From positions 1 to 64,000 of the forward strand of contig CAZQTW010000001.1 in NCBI GenBank assembly GCA_964596165.1: 64,000 bases of DNA, read 5' to 3'. Shown here piece by piece: positions 7,634 through 16,548 of the stretch. The number at the start of each line of letters is the position of its first letter. Within the stretch, counting starts at the first letter, position 1. A model generated the notes under the pieces. The model was given only the letters and a program-made list of their open reading frames with translations. It searched no databases and was not told the origin of the DNA. Origin of the DNA: CAYUQT01 sp964596165. Lineage in GTDB: Bacteria > Planctomycetota > Phycisphaerae > UBA1845 > JAFGLZ01. The position numbers and the translations under genes are program-made.

Positions 7634-9946
7634 ATGCGCCTGGCGGTTTACACGATCCGGACTCAACTCAACAGGCCCCCGTCGATCCTCGCACTCCTCT
7701 CCCTGCTTGCGGTGGGTATGCCCGCCTTCGGGCAGGCGAAGATCGTCGGCCGCGTGGAGCATGTCGGCTTTCCCGGGGGCGGAACCCACTTCTTCCGCCC
7801 GGGGATGTGGTGTTCGGCGGTTGTCACCTTGAGAAATGAAGGCTCGGTTCCGCTGGCCGGTCATCTCACCATCCGTCAGCGCGACCGCGACGGCGACATG
7901 ACCCTCAGCGAAACGGTCGTCACCGTGATGGCCGACGGACGCGATCGTCAGTATCGCCTTGATTTCGTCCCGGATCTGCCCGGCCCATCGGGGGCGTTTG
8001 TCATCTACCTGAGCGACGAGCAAAACCGCCCGGTTCCGATTCACGAAGGGGCGTCCCGACGCGACGCCCTACTGACGCCTCCAGTGACCCCGTTGACGCA
8101 AGAATCCGTCGTGGTGCTGGACCTCTCCGCCCGTCCCATCACCGGACTGGACAATCTCGCCGACCGCTCGCGAGACAAACTGAGACAGCCGCTCCTCGTC
8201 TCCCGCCTCCCGCCGTCCCTCCTTCCGGATCGTGGCCATCTCCTCCAGGCCGTCCGGGCGATCATCTGGGACAACCCTGACCCGACGCGCCTGCAGCCAC
8301 AGCAGACCCAAGCCCTCGTCGACTACGCCCGGGGCGGGGGCGTGTTGGTCTTAGCAGCCGGACGGTCGGCACCAGCACTGGCCAAGTCCTCGCTGGGAAA
8401 GGTGCTTCCCGCCAAGGTGTCGGGGACCGTCCCCGCGCAGGTCCTTCAGGAAACCTGGTCTCGACTCCTGCGAACAACGAGTGAACCCGTTGCCCCCATG
8501 TACATCCCGCCGATCACGCTGGCGGCCGCCCGAGCCGCCCCCTACGCCGTCGTCGTGTCGAGTCAAGACGATCTGCGAACGCATGTTGTGACGAGGGGAT
8601 GCTGGGGCAGCGGCACGGTCGTCTTCGTGGCCGCCGAGTTGAAGGACCTCTTCCAGCAGGGAGGCGACACCTCGCGGTTCCTAAGCGAGGTCTTGGGCCT
8701 GCTGGAGGAGCCCGACCCAAAGTCCAAAGGCGCCCCGATAGGGCAAGGCTATGACTTGACCCAGCAGCTTCAGGGATTCATCGGCTTCCAGTCGTTGGGC
8801 GGCGCCTTTCTATCCCTCGTCGTTCTGTTTGTGGCGGGTTACGTCCTGCTGGCCACGGGGGGCGTTTGGCTGTGGCTTCGACGTCGGAACGCCCTCCAGC
8901 AGAGTTGGTTCCTTTTTGCGGTCATCGCCGTCGGCTGCAGCATCCTCAGCGTTGTGTTCGTCCAGATGGTCCGAGGTGTCGGCATCAATTTACGCCAGGC
9001 GACGATTGTGGACGTGTGGGTACCGGCCGACGGCACCCCCGCCCGCCAGGGACAGGCAACCGTCTGGTTCGGCCTCAAGACGGGGACGCATACCCGACTC
9101 GATTTGTGTCTCGATTCGGTCCAAGCGGAGAACGCAAAGGACCCGTCGCGGTGGTACTTGATTCCGCTTCCTCCGGAACCCGAGAGGTTGGAACGGGGAT
9201 TCGTTGCACCCGAGGTCTACTCGATCCGTCCGGCTCAGGCCATGATTGAGAATACGCCCATCCGTGCGACGCTGAAGCGATTCCACGGACACTGGGCAGG
9301 CGACCTCGGAGGAGGTCTATCCGCCTCGATCCGCGTTGACTCGTCGGGCAGCCTCTTGCCCGGCGGTTGGGTCCGCAATGACCTCGGTGTCGATTTGCAC
9401 GATTGCTGGCTGCTCAGCGCCGAAACGTGGCGCATGGGCGGAGCGCCGCGAGATACCCGCATCTACGTGCATCAGCTCTCCGGTGTTCTCAAGACGGGTG
9501 GGGGGCGATTCCCAATCGAGGTCGTTCGTTCGGTCGATCCCGCACGGTGGCCTACCCTTCAGGAAATGCACCGACAATGGTCGGCCCCGTTCACGTTCCT
9601 GGGCATCCAGAGGTCCGCACAACGAGCCGTGCAGCCGCAATTCAGGATGGACCATCTCCGGACGAGCCTCATGCTTCTCACGACACTTGATGAGTATCTG
9701 CCGAACGTCGACGGCCGTCAGATCTCCCGCGTCTTTGAACGAGCCGGCGTTCAGCATCTCGACCGCAGCCGTCTGCTGACGCAGGGAACCGTGATGCTCA
9801 TCGGATTTGCCGACACGCCGGGACCTGTGCGCCTAAAAATGCGAACCGCCGGACAGGAACAGTCGGCTTGGCGTCCCCTTGAACCCGAAGACAGTCGAAC
9901 GATGTTCCGGTTCGTCCTGTCGACGCCGGCGCAATCCGACGTCTAG
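7634..9946 (+). CDS. Large membrane-anchored auxiliary protein of an ABC export system
   Basis: No enzyme family is recognised. The 770-residue protein has a signal peptide (ILALLSLLAVGMPAFG), a periplasmic domain with a Rossmann-like stretch (QTQALVDYARGGGVLVLAAG) resembling the class I amidotransferase-like fold of ABC auxiliary proteins, then two close transmembrane helices (around residues 390-450: LGGAFLSLVVLFVAGYVLLA and FLFAVIAVGCSILSVVF). A second large extracytoplasmic domain follows. It is 11 nt upstream of an ABC ATPase and in one operon with an ABC-2 permease, so it probably works with them at the membrane. The start at 7634 gives a proper signal peptide. Confidence 0.7.
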   Translation: MRLAVYTIRTQLNRPPSILALLSLLAVGMPAFGQAKIVGRVEHVGFPGGGTHFFRPGMWCSAVVTLRNEGSVPLAGHLTIRQRDRDGDMTLSETVVTVMADGRDRQYRLDFVPDLPGPSGAFVIYLSDEQNRPVPIHEGASRRDALLTPPVTPLTQESVVVLDLSARPITGLDNLADRSRDKLRQPLLVSRLPPSLLPDRGHLLQAVRAIIWDNPDPTRLQPQQTQALVDYARGGGVLVLAAGRSAPALAKSSLGKVLPAKVSGTVPAQVLQETWSRLLRTTSEPVAPMYIPPITLAAARAAPYAVVVSSQDDLRTHVVTRGCWGSGTVVFVAAELKDLFQQGGDTSRFLSEVLGLLEEPDPKSKGAPIGQGYDLTQQLQGFIGFQSLGGAFLSLVVLFVAGYVLLATGGVWLWLRRRNALQQSWFLFAVIAVGCSILSVVFVQMVRGVGINLRQATIVDVWVPADGTPARQGQATVWFGLKTGTHTRLDLCLDSVQAENAKDPSRWYLIPLPPEPERLERGFVAPEVYSIRPAQAMIENTPIRATLKRFHGHWAGDLGGGLSASIRVDSSGSLLPGGWVRNDLGVDLHDCWLLSAETWRMGGAPRDTRIYVHQLSGVLKTGGGRFPIEVVRSVDPARWPTLQEMHRQWSAPFTFLGIQRSAQRAVQPQFRMDHLRTSLMLLTTLDEYLPNVDGRQISRVFERAGVQHLDRSRLLTQGTVMLIGFADTPGPVRLKMRTAGQEQSAWRPLEPEDSRTMFRFVLSTPAQSDV

Positions 9947-9957
9947 GAGGTCTTTTC

Positions 9958-10887
9958 GTGATCGTTGAGACGATCAACTTAACCAAGCGCTACGGAAAAC
10001 TCGTCGCTCTGAACAATCTCCGGTTACAGATCCAGGAGGGCGAGTGCTTCGGGTACATCGGACCCAACGGCGCGGGCAAGACCACCACCATCAAGATCCT
10101 GGCGACCCTCCTGCAACCCACATGGGGCGAGGCCCGGATTTGTGATCATGTGGTCGGATACGAATCGCGAAAGATCCGCCCCCTTGTCGGCTACGTCCCG
10201 GACTTCTTTGGGGCCTACGAGGACATGGTCGTCCAGGAGTACCTGGAGTTCTTCGCATCCGCTTACAACATCGTGGGCGACAAGCGGACTCGCGTGGTTG
10301 GCGACGTGCTCGAGTTGACCGACCTTACCTCACGACGCGATGCGCTTGTCGATTCTCTAAGCCGAGGCATGCAACAGCGGCTGAGCATCGCCCGCGTCCT
10401 GCTTCACGACCCCAGGGTCCTTTTGCTCGATGAACCGGCCAGTGGTCTTGACCCCCGGGCCCGTATCGAGATCCGGGAGCTGCTCAAGGAGCTTCGGCGG
10501 ATGGGCAAGACCATCATCATCAGCTCGCACATCCTGCACGAGTTGGCCGAACTATGCAACACCGTCGGCATCATCGAACAAGGAGAACTCCTCTTTCACG
10601 GATCGATCGACGAGGCCGTGCGAAGGGCCCGCGTCGGAACGCGCGTCTGTGTCGGCGTTCTGGACCAGAAGGAACGCGCCAAACAGCTTCTGGCTTCCAC
10701 GAAAGGGATTCGGACCGTCGAGGATCATGACGGCCAGTTGTTGGTCGAGGTGGACGATGGGGTGAACGATTTCAGCTTCATTGCGCGCCTCCTGCTCGAC
10801 AATGGCTTGAGGCTCCGGGAGCTCCGCGAGGAACCGGTGAATCTCGAAACAGCCTTCATGCGGCTCACCAAGGGCGTGGTGCAATAA
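9958..10887 (+). CDS. ABC transporter ATP-binding protein
   Basis: Nucleotide-binding subunit of an ABC-2 type exporter, 309 residues. Walker A GPNGAGKTT at 35-43, signature LSRGMQQRL at 134-142 (Arg/Met in place of the usual G-G/Q), Walker B VLLLDEP at 154-160, D-loop SGLDP, and switch His in IIISSHIL. The C-terminal 80 residues form an extra regulatory domain as in CcmA/NatA-like ATPases. The start is GTG at 9958 with a near-perfect AGGAGG 7 nt before it. It is followed after 19 nt by the permease gene. Confidence 0.92.
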   Translation: MIVETINLTKRYGKLVALNNLRLQIQEGECFGYIGPNGAGKTTTIKILATLLQPTWGEARICDHVVGYESRKIRPLVGYVPDFFGAYEDMVVQEYLEFFASAYNIVGDKRTRVVGDVLELTDLTSRRDALVDSLSRGMQQRLSIARVLLHDPRVLLLDEPASGLDPRARIEIRELLKELRRMGKTIIISSHILHELAELCNTVGIIEQGELLFHGSIDEAVRRARVGTRVCVGVLDQKERAKQLLASTKGIRTVEDHDGQLLVEVDDGVNDFSFIARLLLDNGLRLRELREEPVNLETAFMRLTKGVVQ

Positions 10888-10906
10888 CCCGACGAATGGG
10901 CAATCG

Positions 10907-12967
10907 ATGACCGGGATGAGACGCGACATCGCGATGTGGTTCTGGAGGCTCCTGCCGGCCAACCCGATCTTCCTGCGCGTGGTCCACGGCGGAGGCAAGC
11001 GAATCCGCCACCTGTGGATCCGCTCGGGTTACCTGGCGGTGTTGTTTCTGGTCATGTTCTTCGCCCTGTTGAACCAGGGGCAGACCGGCGGAGCATTGGA
11101 CGACCTCGCGAGGGGAAGCACCCAGGTCTTTCGCTTCGTCAGCATCGTCCAATTGGCCATGATGTGCTTCTTCGCACCCATTTTCATGGCCGCGGCCATC
11201 ACGCAGGAGAAGGACTCCCGGACCTACAGCATCCTGCTGTCCACCCCCTTGAGCAACGCGCAGATCGTCTTGGGATCGCTGATGAGCCGACTGTTCTTCG
11301 TGTTGGTCATGTTGCTCGCCGGCGTGCCGATTCTCTACGTCACCACGATCTACGGAGGCGTCACGTTCCGGCAAATCCAGCTCAGCACGGGCATAGCCGC
11401 CACCACCGCCGTGCTGACGGGGTCGCTGGCCATTGCGATTGGGGCGGCACGGGTGGGAACTCGAAGAACCATCTTCTCCTTCTATCTGGCGATCGCCCTG
11501 TACCTCCTGATTGTGGGCGCCCTCGGTTACCCGTCGGACTTCCGATTGCGACAGGGTGCCCTCAGGCCGGTCGAGCGCTCGAAGGTCATCGACCAATGGG
11601 TCGCATCCGGACAACCGCGTCCGACCGACGCCGACATCGATCGCCTCCTTCAAACAGACCCCGACAAACTCGATACCGCCGTCAAGGCGGTGATCCGTGA
11701 CAAGACCCTGGCGGACGACTTGTTGGACAAACTCCGGCAGGCCGATGACGCAGCCCTGGAGGCCCAGGAAACCGTTCTTCGCTTTCCCGGTTGCCCTCAC
11801 GCACCGCCAAACACGGACGGCCGACGAATGAGCCTCTTGGCGCCCTTCCACCCCCTGTTGGCCCTCCAGGTCGCTCTCAACGAAGTCGAAGCCCCACCGG
11901 TATCGGCGGGGCTTGGCTGGCCGATGGACTCGCTATTGGCCCAGCCCTACTACGGCTACATGATCCTCACTTCGATTGCCTCTCTCGTCGCCATCATCGT
12001 CAGCATGACCTATGTTCGCCGCGGCGGCCGCGAGGGCGAGGCTACCGTTTGGACTTGGCTCAAGGGCCTCGCAAGTCGGTTTGCCGGCACGAATCATCAG
12101 CGACACAGGCCACGGCGCGTCTGGCAGAACCCCGTTGCGTGGCGCGAAGCCAAGACACGGGCCTCCTTCGCCGGGCAGGGTATCATGCGGTACGTGCTGG
12201 CCGCAATCGGACTGGGTTGTGGCGCCCTGCTGCTGGGCTGGCGGGTTCTCGATCCGATCCGAATGAACGCCGAAGACCTTCGTTTCTGGTTGACCGGCCT
12301 GGTCGTCATCCAGTCCGCACTCATCCTTCTCATGGCGGCCAACAGCGCCGCTACGGCCCTGACGCGAGAGCGCGAGGCCAATACCATGGACCTCCTCCTC
12401 TGCACCCCGCTCACCAGCGGCTACATCATCTACGGCAAACTCAGGGGCCTTGTCAGCTTTCTCTTTCCGCTGATCATGGTTCCCGGCGTCTGCCTGATCG
12501 CCTTCGCGGCCTTCGACTACTTCTCGGGAACCCCACGGGCCGTCATCTGGCCCGAGGCGGCTCTTGAACTTGTTCTCTTGCTGGTGGTCTACACCGCGTT
12601 CGCCTGCATGCTGGGACTCCAAATGTCGCTCCAATTCCGCCGCACGGTGCCCGCCGTTCTCAGCAGTGTGGCCATCCTGATGGGTGTCTCCTTTGCCTTG
12701 GGCGCGTGCGGGTACGGACTGGTGGAGATCAGCGAGACGTTCGGAGCGATGATCGCGCCGTTCACGCCGTTCACGGCCGTGTCGGCCGTTGTAAACCCCA
12801 TCTGGACGCTCCGAACAGGAGACTCCGTCGAGAAGCTGACCGAAGCCCGTCTGCTTCTCCCGGTAGGCGCAGCAACCGCCGCGGCCTTCTACCTGCTCAT
12901 CGTGTTGGGCATGTACCGAACAATGATCCGCAACTTCGACATGATCGTTCGAAAGCAGTCCGCCTGA
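10907..12967 (+). CDS. ABC-2 type permease with two internally repeated membrane modules
   Basis: The 686-residue membrane partner of the preceding ATPase. It contains two ABC-2-like modules: each has a charged elbow (ITQEKDSRTYSILLSTPLSN in the first, REREANTMDLLLCTPLTSG in the second) followed by hydrophobic helices. The repeat of xEkxxxTxxxLLxTPLs suggests an internal duplication or fusion of two permease subunits, so one polypeptide may supply the whole membrane domain. A soluble linker (about 220-300) lies between the modules. The substrate is unknown. Confidence 0.85.
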   Translation: MTGMRRDIAMWFWRLLPANPIFLRVVHGGGKRIRHLWIRSGYLAVLFLVMFFALLNQGQTGGALDDLARGSTQVFRFVSIVQLAMMCFFAPIFMAAAITQEKDSRTYSILLSTPLSNAQIVLGSLMSRLFFVLVMLLAGVPILYVTTIYGGVTFRQIQLSTGIAATTAVLTGSLAIAIGAARVGTRRTIFSFYLAIALYLLIVGALGYPSDFRLRQGALRPVERSKVIDQWVASGQPRPTDADIDRLLQTDPDKLDTAVKAVIRDKTLADDLLDKLRQADDAALEAQETVLRFPGCPHAPPNTDGRRMSLLAPFHPLLALQVALNEVEAPPVSAGLGWPMDSLLAQPYYGYMILTSIASLVAIIVSMTYVRRGGREGEATVWTWLKGLASRFAGTNHQRHRPRRVWQNPVAWREAKTRASFAGQGIMRYVLAAIGLGCGALLLGWRVLDPIRMNAEDLRFWLTGLVVIQSALILLMAANSAATALTREREANTMDLLLCTPLTSGYIIYGKLRGLVSFLFPLIMVPGVCLIAFAAFDYFSGTPRAVIWPEAALELVLLLVVYTAFACMLGLQMSLQFRRTVPAVLSSVAILMGVSFALGACGYGLVEISETFGAMIAPFTPFTAVSAVVNPIWTLRTGDSVEKLTEARLLLPVGAATAAAFYLLIVLGMYRTMIRNFDMIVRKQSA

Positions 12968-13056
12968 AGCCGCGCGACACACGGTCGCGGCCGACGGGCA
13001 TGCCCCCCCACAGGAGGAACACCGCAACCCGGCGTCCGACCTAGCCGTCGCGATCC

Positions 13057-14112
13057 CTACCGAGTCGGACTCAACTTCCGGATGCGCAGCGCCCCGTCGG
13101 CAAGCCCCTTCGACATGAACAAGCTGGCCGGAATGACCCTGAAGACCCGCCCTCGCATGGCCTCTTTTGAGCCAATGCCAAAACCGGTTCCGAAATCGCC
13201 TTCATGTACGTTCACCGGCCCGCGAGGAACGACGGCGGACTGTCGGTTCATGATAAGTGTGCCGAACGTCTCGGCTGTGTTCAGGCGCGACTGAGACTGA
13301 CTCCGCCCCGCCGCCACACCGGCCGCTGCCGCGGCCGGACCGGGGGCCACGCCCGTATTCCCGTCGGGGTCAAGCCCCGTCCGGCCCGTGTTGGTCCGCG
13401 AATAGATGTCCGTCTCCTCCGCCGTCAGGCCAAACGCATCGGCAAGAACCACCAAACGGTCGAACCTGGCGGTGTCCGCCCAATTCAACATGGCCTCCGT
13501 CACGTGCTGTTTGGGTTTAATCTGCGCCTTCTGCCCCGTCCCCTTGTGAAGCACCTCGACCAACCCGCGGTCCGCCAGCTTGACGTCGAAACGCCCCGTG
13601 CCTCGCTCAACCCACATCTCAAAATCCCACGTGCCTCGCTTACTGAGGGTAGCTACGGGTGAATCGATCGCGAAATCGCTGCGCAGACCGCCCTCGGCGA
13701 CCCCGGCCCGCACCGCACCGTAATCCAGCCCAATTCGCGTACGCTTGGTGTCGGCCGTCCTGCGGAACTCGCTGATCGCCGCAAGGGTTGAGCGATCCAC
13801 CATCACGATGGTGTCGTCCCCAAACTTAAGGAGCGCCGAGGAACGAACGCCGGTGCGGATTTGCACGCCCTCGCCGTATTCCTGACCGACTTCGACGGGC
13901 TTCCACGCAGCCGTGTCCGTGCTCTTGGCGGCGATGGGGGCGTACTGCACCGTCCCCTTGACACGAATGCACGTCGCCACAAGCTTCTCCGCCGTCACCT
14001 GGCCCGGATCGCTCGCAGGCGCACTACTGGGCGATTCGGCAAGAACAGACGGCACATCTGTCATCACAGTTGAGAACAGAACCAGAAAGGTGAGTCTCAC
14101 AGCGCGATTCAT
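13057..14112 (-). CDS. Exported FecR-domain protein
   Basis: The 351-residue protein has a signal peptide (LTFLVLFSTVMTDVPSVLA). Residues about 45-200 form a FecR-like domain: VKGTVQYAP...W.PVEVGQEYGEGVQIRTG then SSALLKFGDDTIVMVDRST, the beta-rich pattern of FecR proteins. It lacks the N-terminal anti-sigma region of true FecR, so it is more likely a structural or polymer-binding periplasmic protein than a sigma regulator. A poly-Ala/Gly linker (AAAAAGVAAG) precedes a C-terminal region of unknown role. An AG-rich ribosome binding site (GAGGAG) and an extended -10 promoter lie upstream. Confidence 0.75.
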   Translation of the reverse strand: MNRAVRLTFLVLFSTVMTDVPSVLAESPSSAPASDPGQVTAEKLVATCIRVKGTVQYAPIAAKSTDTAAWKPVEVGQEYGEGVQIRTGVRSSALLKFGDDTIVMVDRSTLAAISEFRRTADTKRTRIGLDYGAVRAGVAEGGLRSDFAIDSPVATLSKRGTWDFEMWVERGTGRFDVKLADRGLVEVLHKGTGQKAQIKPKQHVTEAMLNWADTARFDRLVVLADAFGLTAEETDIYSRTNTGRTGLDPDGNTGVAPGPAAAAAGVAAGRSQSQSRLNTAETFGTLIMNRQSAVVPRGPVNVHEGDFGTGFGIGSKEAMRGRVFRVIPASLFMSKGLADGALRIRKLSPTR

Positions 14113-14159
14113 TTCTGTCTCCTCGTCCTCATTAGGACAGGACCGCTGCGAGCATAACC

Positions 14160-14168
14160 ATTATAGCA
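14160..14168 (-). promoter_or_regulatory. Extended -10 promoter of the FecR-domain gene
   Basis: On the minus strand the sequence TGCTATAAT (14168-14160) is a perfect extended -10 element, about 48 nt before the ATG at 14112. No good -35 is present, as expected for this class. Confidence 0.5.
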
Positions 14169-14225
14169 TACGATTCTGCCGTCTTCTCGACATCATGCAC
14201 AATTTTTGCGGTCCGAAAACAATGG

Positions 14226-14828
14226 TTAGCGGGTCTTAACCGAGGGGTCTTCTCCGATATCGAACGTCTCTGTTCCGTACAGCCCCTTGCTCTCCATCAA
14301 GCGGTCCACTTTACCGATCAGAGAGACCATTTGACCGCCGGTCAATCCGCCCCACTCAGAGCCCTCCGGCATGATCTGCCGATACACCAACTCCCGATAG
14401 GCATAGCGCCGGTCGCCAAGCCCCCAACTCCCGAACAGGATCCGATTCACACCGCCGTGAATCCGGCAGATCCGGCAGATCATGTACGCCACCGTGCCTC
14501 GATCTGCTACAAAGTCGGGCTGGAGTCGCCATCCCGACCGAATCCAGCCCCGTTTGAGCAACTCCTCGCTTCGTTCGGTCCAGTCCTTCGTAGCGTCCTT
14601 GCCATCCGCGAGAATGAGCATCGCGCGGCACGCCTCGTCCACCGTCACCAACGGCACATCGGCCAGGTAAGCCTGGAAGGCCATATCATCCAGCGTCGAG
14701 GGATCAACGGATGGGGACGTCTTGCGGGGGCGACTACATCCCCCAACAGCCGCCGTCACAAGAAGGCCGGCTAGTACAAGCCCCAGGCTGGTCGACCGCA
14801 CAGCGTGATGTCCCATCGGCCTGATCAT
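14226..14828 (-). CDS. Predicted lipoprotein of unknown function
   Basis: A 200-residue protein with a signal peptide ending in a lipobox (LLVTAAVGGC), so probably a lipid-anchored envelope protein. The mature part is rich in Trp, Arg and Gly and contains DEACRAMLILADG and RGTVAYMICRICRIHGG; no family is recognised. The start at 14828 lies 5 nt after the stop of the outer-membrane barrel gene, so the two are almost certainly one operon and may act together at the outer membrane. A longer in-frame extension would run into the barrel gene and is rejected. Confidence 0.7.
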   Translation of the reverse strand: MIRPMGHHAVRSTSLGLVLAGLLVTAAVGGCSRPRKTSPSVDPSTLDDMAFQAYLADVPLVTVDEACRAMLILADGKDATKDWTERSEELLKRGWIRSGWRLQPDFVADRGTVAYMICRICRIHGGVNRILFGSWGLGDRRYAYRELVYRQIMPEGSEWGGLTGGQMVSLIGKVDRLMESKGLYGTETFDIGEDPSVKTR

Positions 14829-14833
14829 AAGGG

Positions 14834-16255
14834 TCAGAAGCTCCACGTCAGACCCGTCACAAAGAAGTACCGTGTCGTCTGATCGCCAAAGGCACCACCC
14901 GGAAAAAAGACGCCGTACCGGGCCGTCCAACTCAAGTCCGAGGTAATGCGCCAGTTGGCGAACCAGTCCATCTCCCAACCCAGAAATCCGTGATCCAAGT
15001 CCGCCAGGCCGTCCGAAACGGCCCCCGCGCTGTGGTGCTTGGCGTACAGGAACCAATCCGTTCCCAGCTCCATTTCCTTCAAGAATTCCATTCGCTCAAA
15101 CGGAAAGAACGACGCGCCCACCCTCCAAATGTGCACGTTGCTTAGTGAGGGGGCGAAGCTCAAACCCGTGTCCCGATAGCCGAAGCCGATGAAACTCGTG
15201 TCCTCGCGATCGCCGGTATTGCCGCCCACCGCGTTCGTCGGGCTGTAAAGACGACCGCCATCACCGCTGGCAAACATGTACTCGGCCTGCAGCTTGGGCT
15301 TCATCGGAACCGGCATGAGGTACTCGACGATCATGTCCCAGCCCCATGCATGAATGGTGTCCTTGTACAGAAACATGCGATCGCCGTAACTGCGTCCGCC
15401 CTCGAACACCCACTCCGTGCTGTACCGCACATTCGTGCTCACGATGCTTCCGGTCGAGCCAAAACCGAAGTATCGTGAGTCGTAGCTGTAGCTCTGCAAC
15501 GGATCGACGGGGTTCTCGTTGCTTCGATCATCGTTCCAGGCCGCATAGAAGTACGGCTCGTGCTGACGGATTCCCGTATACTTGACCTGTACGGCGAAGA
15601 AGTTTCGGTCGGAGCTGTCCGAACCCGGCCGCGATTGGTCGATGTCATCCCAACTGTGCACCGAGTTCCCCATCAACCCCATTATCTGGAAGCCCGCCAA
15701 CTCGCCCGTCAGCATGATGGCGTCCAGCGGCAATGAAACGGCGTATCCGGTACCCAGCTCGACATATTGCCGACCAATCTTCAACCGAAGGTCATAAGGG
15801 ACCCTCTGACGCGCATAGGCCTTCATTGCGTTCTTAAGGCAGAATTGGTAGTAGCCCCTTTCCAGGTTTGGGCCGTCCCAGTCGTCGTCGCGACCGTAGA
15901 GGCTGTCCCCCGAGTTGAAATCAACATACGAGAGCCGTCCTCGGGCGTAGCCCTCATGCGTACCCTCGTCGGCGGTGGCACGAACCCACAGTCGACCGTC
16001 GTGGCGGCGAAGCGTCCGTGAGCTGTTGACACCGTCGTCGTACAAGAACACGAAGAAATTGTAGGATCCGCCAAAATCGAGGCTGGCCCGCTGATCGACG
16101 GTCAACTCGCGGTCGAGCTCGGCGCGAATCTGTTCTTCGAGATTCCGCTGCTGATTGATGAACGTATCCGTAGCCTGACCCGATACCGTGCCGCACAGGG
16201 CAACGCAGAAGCCCAGGCACAAGCACAGGCTGGATTGCCGCGCCGGTGGGATCAT
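14834..16255 (-). CDS. Outer-membrane beta-barrel protein (alginate-export/porin-like)
   Basis: The 473-residue protein has a signal peptide (LCLCLGFCVALCGTVSGQA) and a body of alternating aromatic and charged residues consistent with many beta strands, ending in a C-terminal Phe (FFVTGLTWSF) as expected for BAM-assembled barrels. LRLKIGRQYVELGTGYAV and the repeated short acidic turns resemble AlgE/alginate export-like porins (PF13372), but the family match is by eye only. The start at 16255 is chosen because it gives the signal peptide; the upstream extension is shadow sequence. The neighbouring lipoprotein may be a periplasmic partner. Confidence 0.7.
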   Translation of the reverse strand: MIPPARQSSLCLCLGFCVALCGTVSGQATDTFINQQRNLEEQIRAELDRELTVDQRASLDFGGSYNFFVFLYDDGVNSSRTLRRHDGRLWVRATADEGTHEGYARGRLSYVDFNSGDSLYGRDDDWDGPNLERGYYQFCLKNAMKAYARQRVPYDLRLKIGRQYVELGTGYAVSLPLDAIMLTGELAGFQIMGLMGNSVHSWDDIDQSRPGSDSSDRNFFAVQVKYTGIRQHEPYFYAAWNDDRSNENPVDPLQSYSYDSRYFGFGSTGSIVSTNVRYSTEWVFEGGRSYGDRMFLYKDTIHAWGWDMIVEYLMPVPMKPKLQAEYMFASGDGGRLYSPTNAVGGNTGDREDTSFIGFGYRDTGLSFAPSLSNVHIWRVGASFFPFERMEFLKEMELGTDWFLYAKHHSAGAVSDGLADLDHGFLGWEMDWFANWRITSDLSWTARYGVFFPGGAFGDQTTRYFFVTGLTWSF

Positions 16256-16441
16256 CGGTACCGTCGGTCCTCCCTGCCACGATCGTCCATCGGAGCCCCA
16301 GGACGCCGTCCGCGCCGGAGTCCCGCGCCGAACCCCGAACCAAACGTCCCAAGTCGACCATGATACTCTCATGTTACATCGGCGATTTCAAGCCCATTTC
16401 AACGAAGAACTTAGGGTGCGTGCGCGAATTCGTGGTTGCCC

Positions 16442-16471
16442 TTGTCGAGGTGAAGCTAAAAAGAGTATATG
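16442..16471 (+). promoter_or_regulatory. Promoter-like site for sppA
   Basis: TTGTCG (16442-16447), 18-nt spacer, TATATG (16466-16471), in the AT-rich part of the divergent gap before sppA, about 78 nt upstream of the chosen start. Confidence 0.4.
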
Positions 16472-16548
16472 ATGATGCCGTTCGGGCGTCGAAGCACGTC
16501 CATCTCACCAACGGGATGCCCCGACCCGGAATGCGGAGGAAAGCAAGA

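Noticed and set aside
12968..13056. Terminator between converging ABC permease and FecR genes
   Set aside because: Only a short GC-rich dyad with a bulge and no T-run, too weak to report.
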